DNA of 64,000 nucleotides from Phocaeicola vulgatus (lineage in GTDB: Bacteria; Bacteroidota; Bacteroidia; Bacteroidales; Tannerellaceae). How positions within the stretch are numbered: position 1 is the first letter of the stretch; every line of letters begins with the position of its first letter. Below are positions 59,808 to 64,000 of this stretch, in pieces. The translations under genes and the position numbers were made by a program. The notes beneath the pieces were generated by a model. It saw nothing but the letters and a program-made list of their open reading frames with translations, ran no database searches and was not told the DNA's origin. Location: the NCBI GenBank assembly GCA_022009975.1, contig CP091733.1:1629001-1693000 (forward strand), written 5' to 3'.

Positions 59808-61073
59808 TTATTTCTTTTGAGTCAGCATATCGTAGATTTTGCGAACCTTCAATCCTGCATATTCCCACTTGATATTATCTACCTCTTTCTTACCCTCTTC
59901 CTTCAAGAATTGGTGCATAGCCGGATAAGTAATAATCGAATACATGGAATCAGCCAAGGCTTCAATGTCCCAATAGTCCACCTTCATGGCGTAATCCAAT
60001 ATTTCCGCACAACCGGATTGCTTCGAGATAATCGTTGGCACGCCGCATTGCATTGCTTCCAACGGAGATATACCGAACGGTTCAGATACCGAAGGCATCA
60101 CATACACATCACTCGCTTTCAAGACCTCATAAACCTGCTTGCCTTTCATGAATCCGGTAAAATGGAAACGGTCAGAAATGTTACGAGCAGCAACCAAACG
60201 AATCATCTGATTCATCATATCTCCGCTACCAGCCATGACGAAACGTGCATGAGGGGCTTTTTTCAATACCTTAGCCGCAGCCTCCACGAAGTATTCAGGA
60301 CCTTTCTGCATAGTGATACGTCCCAAGAATGTGATGACTTTGTCCTTAACCCCTTTCTTATCCTGGATTGCCAAGATTTCCGGGCTCAAAGGTTCCACAG
60401 CATTGTGTACAGTCGTCACCTTGGCCGGGTCTTGATGATATTTCTCAATAACGGTCTGACGTGTCAGATTACTTACTGTAATAATATGGTCAGCATGATC
60501 CATACCATTCTTTTCAATGGCATAAACATCCGGATTGACATTGCCACGGCTACGGTCATAGTCAGTAGCGTGTACATGCACAACCAATGGTTTCCCAGTA
60601 ACCTGTTTAGCATGGATGCCAGCAGGATAAGTCAACCAGTCGTGTGCATGGATAATATCACACGGAATGGTTCGAGCTATCACACCTGCCACTATCGAAT
60701 AGTTATTAATCTCTTCCAACAGGTTGTTCGGATAACGTCCGGAGAACTCCATACATCCCAAATCATTTACATTCCGATATGAGAAATCAGCGTAAATGTT
60801 ATTACGGAAGTCATAATAGAGTTGAGGATCCATAAACTTGCCTAAACGTTCACGAACATAATCCATATTGACATCTTTCCACACAATAGGGACATTGTTC
60901 ACGCCCACAATACGGAGGAAGCTCTGATCTTCGTCTCCCCACGGCTTCGGGATACAGAAAGTAATTTCCATATCTGACTGCTTCGCCATTCCTTTTGTAA
61001 GGCCATAACTCGCAGTTCCGAGTCCGCCCAAGATATGAGGTGGGAATTCCCACCCAAACATTAATGCTTTCAT
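59808..61073 (-). CDS. GT4/GT5-like glycogen synthase
   Basis: The 421-residue glycosyltransferase starts MKALMFGWEFPPHILGGLGT, the nucleotide-sugar-binding GG loop. It has CDIIHAHDWLTYPAGI, VHVHATDYDRSRGN, ITFLGRITMQKGPEYFVEAA and EPFGISPLEAMQCGVPTIIS, with the EPFGIxPLE retaining-enzyme motif. Position between debranching enzyme and GH57 supports glycogen synthesis, though the family also includes other glycosyltransferases. No signal peptide. Frame intact. Confidence 0.9.
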   Translation of the reverse strand: MKALMFGWEFPPHILGGLGTASYGLTKGMAKQSDMEITFCIPKPWGDEDQSFLRIVGVNNVPIVWKDVNMDYVRERLGKFMDPQLYYDFRNNIYADFSYRNVNDLGCMEFSGRYPNNLLEEINNYSIVAGVIARTIPCDIIHAHDWLTYPAGIHAKQVTGKPLVVHVHATDYDRSRGNVNPDVYAIEKNGMDHADHIITVSNLTRQTVIEKYHQDPAKVTTVHNAVEPLSPEILAIQDKKGVKDKVITFLGRITMQKGPEYFVEAAAKVLKKAPHARFVMAGSGDMMNQMIRLVAARNISDRFHFTGFMKGKQVYEVLKASDVYVMPSVSEPFGISPLEAMQCGVPTIISKQSGCAEILDYAMKVDYWDIEALADSMYSIITYPAMHQFLKEEGKKEVDNIKWEYAGLKVRKIYDMLTQKK

Positions 61074-61086
61074 ATAGTATTATTGT

Positions 61087-63023
61087 TTATTCGGCGTTAT
61101 ACTTTTTCAATATATCTAAAATTCTCAATATCGAAGCGATATTCATCGCGAACGATATGGCACCACGTGCCATGAAAGGAGGATTTCCATCATAAGTTTC
61201 AGAGAGTGCCCCAATACAATGATTGCTCATCTCCTCTTCCATGCTAATCAGCATTCGTTCTGCAAAAGCCACCCCGGATTTGCCGAATACCCGTAAATAA
61301 GCTTCGAGATAGAATCCCAACAACCATGGCCAAGCTGTTCCTTGATGATATGCCAAATCCCTTTCCACTTGCGGACCTGTGCAATAAGGATGATAACCTT
61401 CACTCTTCGGACTCAAAGAACGGATTCCTTTCGGTGTCAACAATTCTTTCGTCACGATGTCCAATACCGCACGTTTCTGCATACGGGTCAATGGAGAATA
61501 TGGCAATGCAACAGCAAATATCATGTTCGGACGGACACTCCAATCCACAAATGAACCATTCACATAGTCGAAGAGATAATTAAATCCATTCACAAATGTG
61601 TTCGGGAATGAAATATCCAAAGCTTTTATCAGCTCTTCAATGCGTTTATCAGCAGTTCCACCGTTCATCTCTTTCAAGAAGCATAGGGCATTATACCACA
61701 AGGCATTGAATTCGACCATATAACCTGAACGAGGAACGACTGGTTTGCCGTTAACCATGGAGTTCATCCAGCTAATGGCTTTATCCTTACCTCCGTCAGC
61801 AAAAATCAATCCGCTGTCCATCACATGTAAATTCGGATGTTTTTGGTCAAGGATATATTGTATTGCCTCTTCCACGAATTCTTTATATAATTCGTTTGTC
61901 TTTTCGATGCCCATCTCTTTTGCATATTGCTGGATAGCCCAAATAGCCCACAGCAACACATCCGGTTCGCTGATTTCCTTTATCACGTTGTCCTCTGCGC
62001 CGTCTTCCATGAATGCGGAAAGAGCTGGCAAGCAGGTCGCCATGATTTTCTCAAAGCGAACTGGATCATCAATAGCGAGTGTACATCCAGGAGCTGAAAC
62101 GAAAAGATCGCGCGCGCGCACTTTAAACCAAGGATAACCTGCCAACAGATATGCATCATCTGCTGTAGGACGGAAATAAAATTGCTGTGCCGAATTCTTC
62201 AGACAGTTAAAGAAATTAGTACGCGGCGTGCGGCATTGTGCTTCTGTCTCATAAAGCGACTTCAGGCGAGTAGTGGCTGTTTGGCAATCACCAGCACTAA
62301 AAATAACAGATTCGCCCTTCTTGATAGGCAACTCAAAATAGCCAGGCACGAACAAGTCTTCCTTATATGGATAACCACGTTCTTGTTCTTTCGGGTATTC
62401 AATGCCATAATACCATTGCGGATCATACACGAAAGTCGCCTTTTTACTGAACTGCATAAACAAGTTTGGATAACCAGCATAAAGACACATTTTAATACCA
62501 TTTGGAACCTCCGTATAACTTTGATTCAAATTGTTATTGGCATACGTAAGGTCTTTTACATTTCTAAACGCCAAGAAAGGGCGGAAACGCAAAGTTGTGG
62601 CAGAATGTGCATCTTCAAGCGTATACTTGATCATGATACGGTTTCATACTGAGAAAAGACTTTCTCTTTTGAGAAGATTACACCACCTACACGGTACAAA
62701 GTACGAGGTACGGTATCACAAGTATATTCACGTATATACTTATGACCCTTCGGGCTGAAATCATTCTCACCATATTTATGTAAACCGAGATTAAATTCTG
62801 CACCATGTTGTATCACTGTCTCATCCAATGACGACAGGAGGACATGGTTGTCTTCATCCAGTGCAGGTACAGGCATAACCAATAGTCCGTGGTACTTGCG
62901 AGTATTGCAGTCTACAACAGTACTGCTATGATAAGCGCCAACTCTGTTTGTCCTTAACACTTCACGCATCAAAGACTCTTCCAGATTAATCATGACTGTC
63001 TTATCAAATTTAAGATAACTCAT
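61087..63023 (-). CDS. Glycogen debranching enzyme, one frame break
   Basis: The repaired protein is about 645 residues. The N-terminal part (NRVGAYHSSTVVDCNTRKYHGLLV; LDETVIQHGAEFNLG) is the bacterial GDE N-terminal domain; the C-terminal half is an (alpha/alpha)6 GH133-like domain (YPWFKVRARDLFVSAPGCTL; GLIFADGGKDKAISWMNSM; YHQGTAWPWLLGFYLEAY). It removes alpha-1,6 branches of glycogen. One A is missing at 62642-62644 (expected YENRIMIKYTLED). First gene of the operon, 13 bp before the synthase-like gene. Confidence 0.92.
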
Positions 63024-63162
63024 ACGGTATATATTTTTATTGTGTTTTTTTCTGTTTTTTTGTTTATCACCACCAAAAAGTAAGGTTAATAAAATGAATA
63101 AACAAATTTCTCCTCTATTTATTTTTTTAAATATTTTCCGACATTGTCCATTAGTACAATAC

Positions 63163-63182
63163 TTCGGTAATTTTTTACCGAA
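63163..63182. promoter_or_regulatory. Operator-like palindrome upstream of the glycogen operon
   Basis: TTCGGTAA (63163-63170) and TTACCGAA (63175-63182) are perfect inverted copies separated by four T. It lies 140 bp before the debranching-enzyme start. A dimeric regulator could bind; a short RNA hairpin is the alternative. Confidence 0.45.
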
Positions 63183-63415
63183 ACTTTAAAAGTTAAATAA
63201 TAGAACCGGCAAAAGCTGGTTCGAAAGCACTAATGAGGTATTGAAATATTGTCAAAAACGAATGGTTAAGCATGAAAAAATGTGCTTAAAAAAGAGAATC
63301 AACCTGATGATAATAAAGACAGGTCCTTAGGTTTGGCTGATTTTTCAGCGAACAGTTGACTCTGTTTTAACACAGATATAATAACTGCTCAAATACCACA
63401 ATCCTACCCTTTTTC

Positions 63416-63457
63416 AAAAAGCATACCACCTTTTTGAAAAAAGGTGGTATGCTTTTT
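63416..63457. repeat. Perfect 20-bp inverted repeat of the A/T-bounded family
   Basis: AAAAAGCATACCACCTTTTT (63416-63435) and AAAAAGGTGGTATGCTTTTT (63438-63457) are exact inverted copies with a 2-base spacer. Core GGTGGTATGC is close to the tandem units at 37014-37100. With its A-rich and T-rich ends it could terminate transcription from either side. Confidence 0.85.
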
Positions 63458-63563
63458 GGGAAAAGCTCGTAAGCATTTGTCAGATGAGTTTAGATGAAAA
63501 CTTGCCGGAGTATTGTCCTTAAGAAAACTTTCTTCAAAGAAAAACACCGCATGGATGTTCCGC

Positions 63564-64000
63564 TTACGGGAGCTTGTTAATCACATTAAACTCATAAATA
63601 GCCGGTGCCGCTGTTGCTTTCGTCACTTGCAAACGTATTTGGGAAGCATGGTATTCATGAGGGAGTTGAATTACCTTGCAATCTCCCATCGGTTCGTCCG
63701 AGCAATACAATGTGTTCCATTTCCCATTATCCAATATATCTATGTTATATGCTTGGATTCGGTTAATCCTCACATTAGAGAAACCGTCATCGCCATTTTT
63801 TATATCACAACATTCAAAAATGGATATTTTATTAAAGCCCTTTTTCTCGTCCAATTCAATCGTCAATGTAGCTAATGTGTCGCCATCGGCTGCCGCCCAA
63901 CAGGTCTGCATGCCTCCATCAACAGCAAACGCTGCATCATGTATTGCCTCTTCACCCGCTTTAACCGATGAAGCGATTGCCTTTTTCCCTAACGAGATAA
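63564..64000 (-). CDS. C-terminal F5/8-type (discoidin-like) domain, partial gene
   Basis: The frame is open to the right edge of the window, so only the last 145 codons are seen; an internal ATG at 63911 is not the real start. The sequence (AIASSVKAGEEAIHDAAFAV, then DGGMQTCWAAADG, LATLTIELDEKKGFNKISIF and a final HASQIRLQVTKATAAPAIYE) follows the beta-sandwich F5/8-type C (CBM32) pattern found at the end of many Bacteroidales glycosidases, such as GH29 fucosidases. The catalytic part is outside the window. It ends 106 bp before the hairpin at 63416-63457. Confidence 0.8.
   Translation of the reverse strand, partial: ISLGKKAIASSVKAGEEAIHDAAFAVDGGMQTCWAAADGDTLATLTIELDEKKGFNKISIFECCDIKNGDDGFSNVRINRIQAYNIDILDNGKWNTLYCSDEPMGDCKVIQLPHEYHASQIRLQVTKATAAPAIYEFNVINKLP

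Larger units (their letters stand above)
63024..63563. other. Intergenic region upstream of the glycogen operon
   Basis: No gene is visible. It has a possible -7/-33 pair on the minus strand (TTTG near 63107, then TACTTTTTG near 63079-63087, a near-match), the operator-like palindrome at 63163-63182 and the perfect hairpin at 63416-63457. Confidence 0.6.

Noticed and set aside
59670..60782. 370-codon plus-strand frame opposite the GT4 gene
   Set aside because: It mirrors the conserved glycosyltransferase and GH57 genes and has no recognisable content.

Overview
The window looks like a chromosome fragment of a Bacteroidales bacterium, most likely a Parabacteroides or Bacteroides relative. The evidence is a series of promoters of the Bacteroidetes type (TTTG, about 19-20 bp, TAnnTTTG), the gene content (DUF3810, OmpA with a Bacteroidales-type barrel, GH92 mannosidase, a GH57/GT4/debranching-enzyme glycogen operon, an EVE-less core plus an accessory McrBC locus) and a GC content in the low-to-mid 40s. 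The order is a firm inference; the genus is a guess.

Layout. 1-301 is the start of recJ, followed by about 1.7 kb without a recognisable gene but with repeats and one good promoter. 1994-31 kb is an almost unbroken minus-strand block: a Tat-exported aldo-keto reductase with a membrane ferredoxin protein, PAP2 phosphatase, FAD dehydrogenase, dnaB, GtrA protein, an unknown protein, a YigZ/IMPACT protein, uvrA, a DUF3810 protein, tsaB, a calcium ATPase, a biotin carrier and carboxyltransferase pair, def, ruvX, a sugar-phosphate transferase for surface polysaccharide, an OmpA protein, rmlA, two identical tRNA-Cys genes, a MATE exporter, corA, mutS2 and a PDZ protein. 32.2-36.8 kb is a plus-strand arginine operon (argR, GNAT gene, argG, argC, argD) with an ARG box over its promoter. 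37-39.5 kb has initiator tRNA, a TetR gene with fabG, and an RluA-family synthase. 39.5-46.2 kb is a complete minus-strand glucuronate operon (uxaC, kdgK, kdgA, exuT, uxuB, uxuA), preceded by a large WYL-domain gene and a GH92 gene.

Accessory island, 50.4-58.4 kb. A GC-rich mobilisation remnant (small ORFs, oriT-like palindromes, MobV relaxase) abuts an AT-rich type IV restriction locus (mcrB, mcrC) and an intact DDE insertion sequence of 1704 bp with a 6-bp target duplication. The IS sits inside a dispersed 11-bp-period repeat that also occurs at 18.7 kb. After it come the glycogen operon (GDE, glycogen synthase-like GT4, GH57) and the C-terminal part of a protein with an F5/8-type domain.

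A striking technical point: 21 genes, including essential ones such as dnaB, carry 25 frame breaks, and every one is explained by loss of one or two bases, nearly always in a homopolymer. I read these as assembly errors and annotate each such gene as one unit. The most interesting biology is the McrB with two modules before its AAA+ domain and an insertion between Walker A and B, the WYL protein beside the glucuronate operon, and a family of short A-tract/T-tract bounded intergenic repeats.
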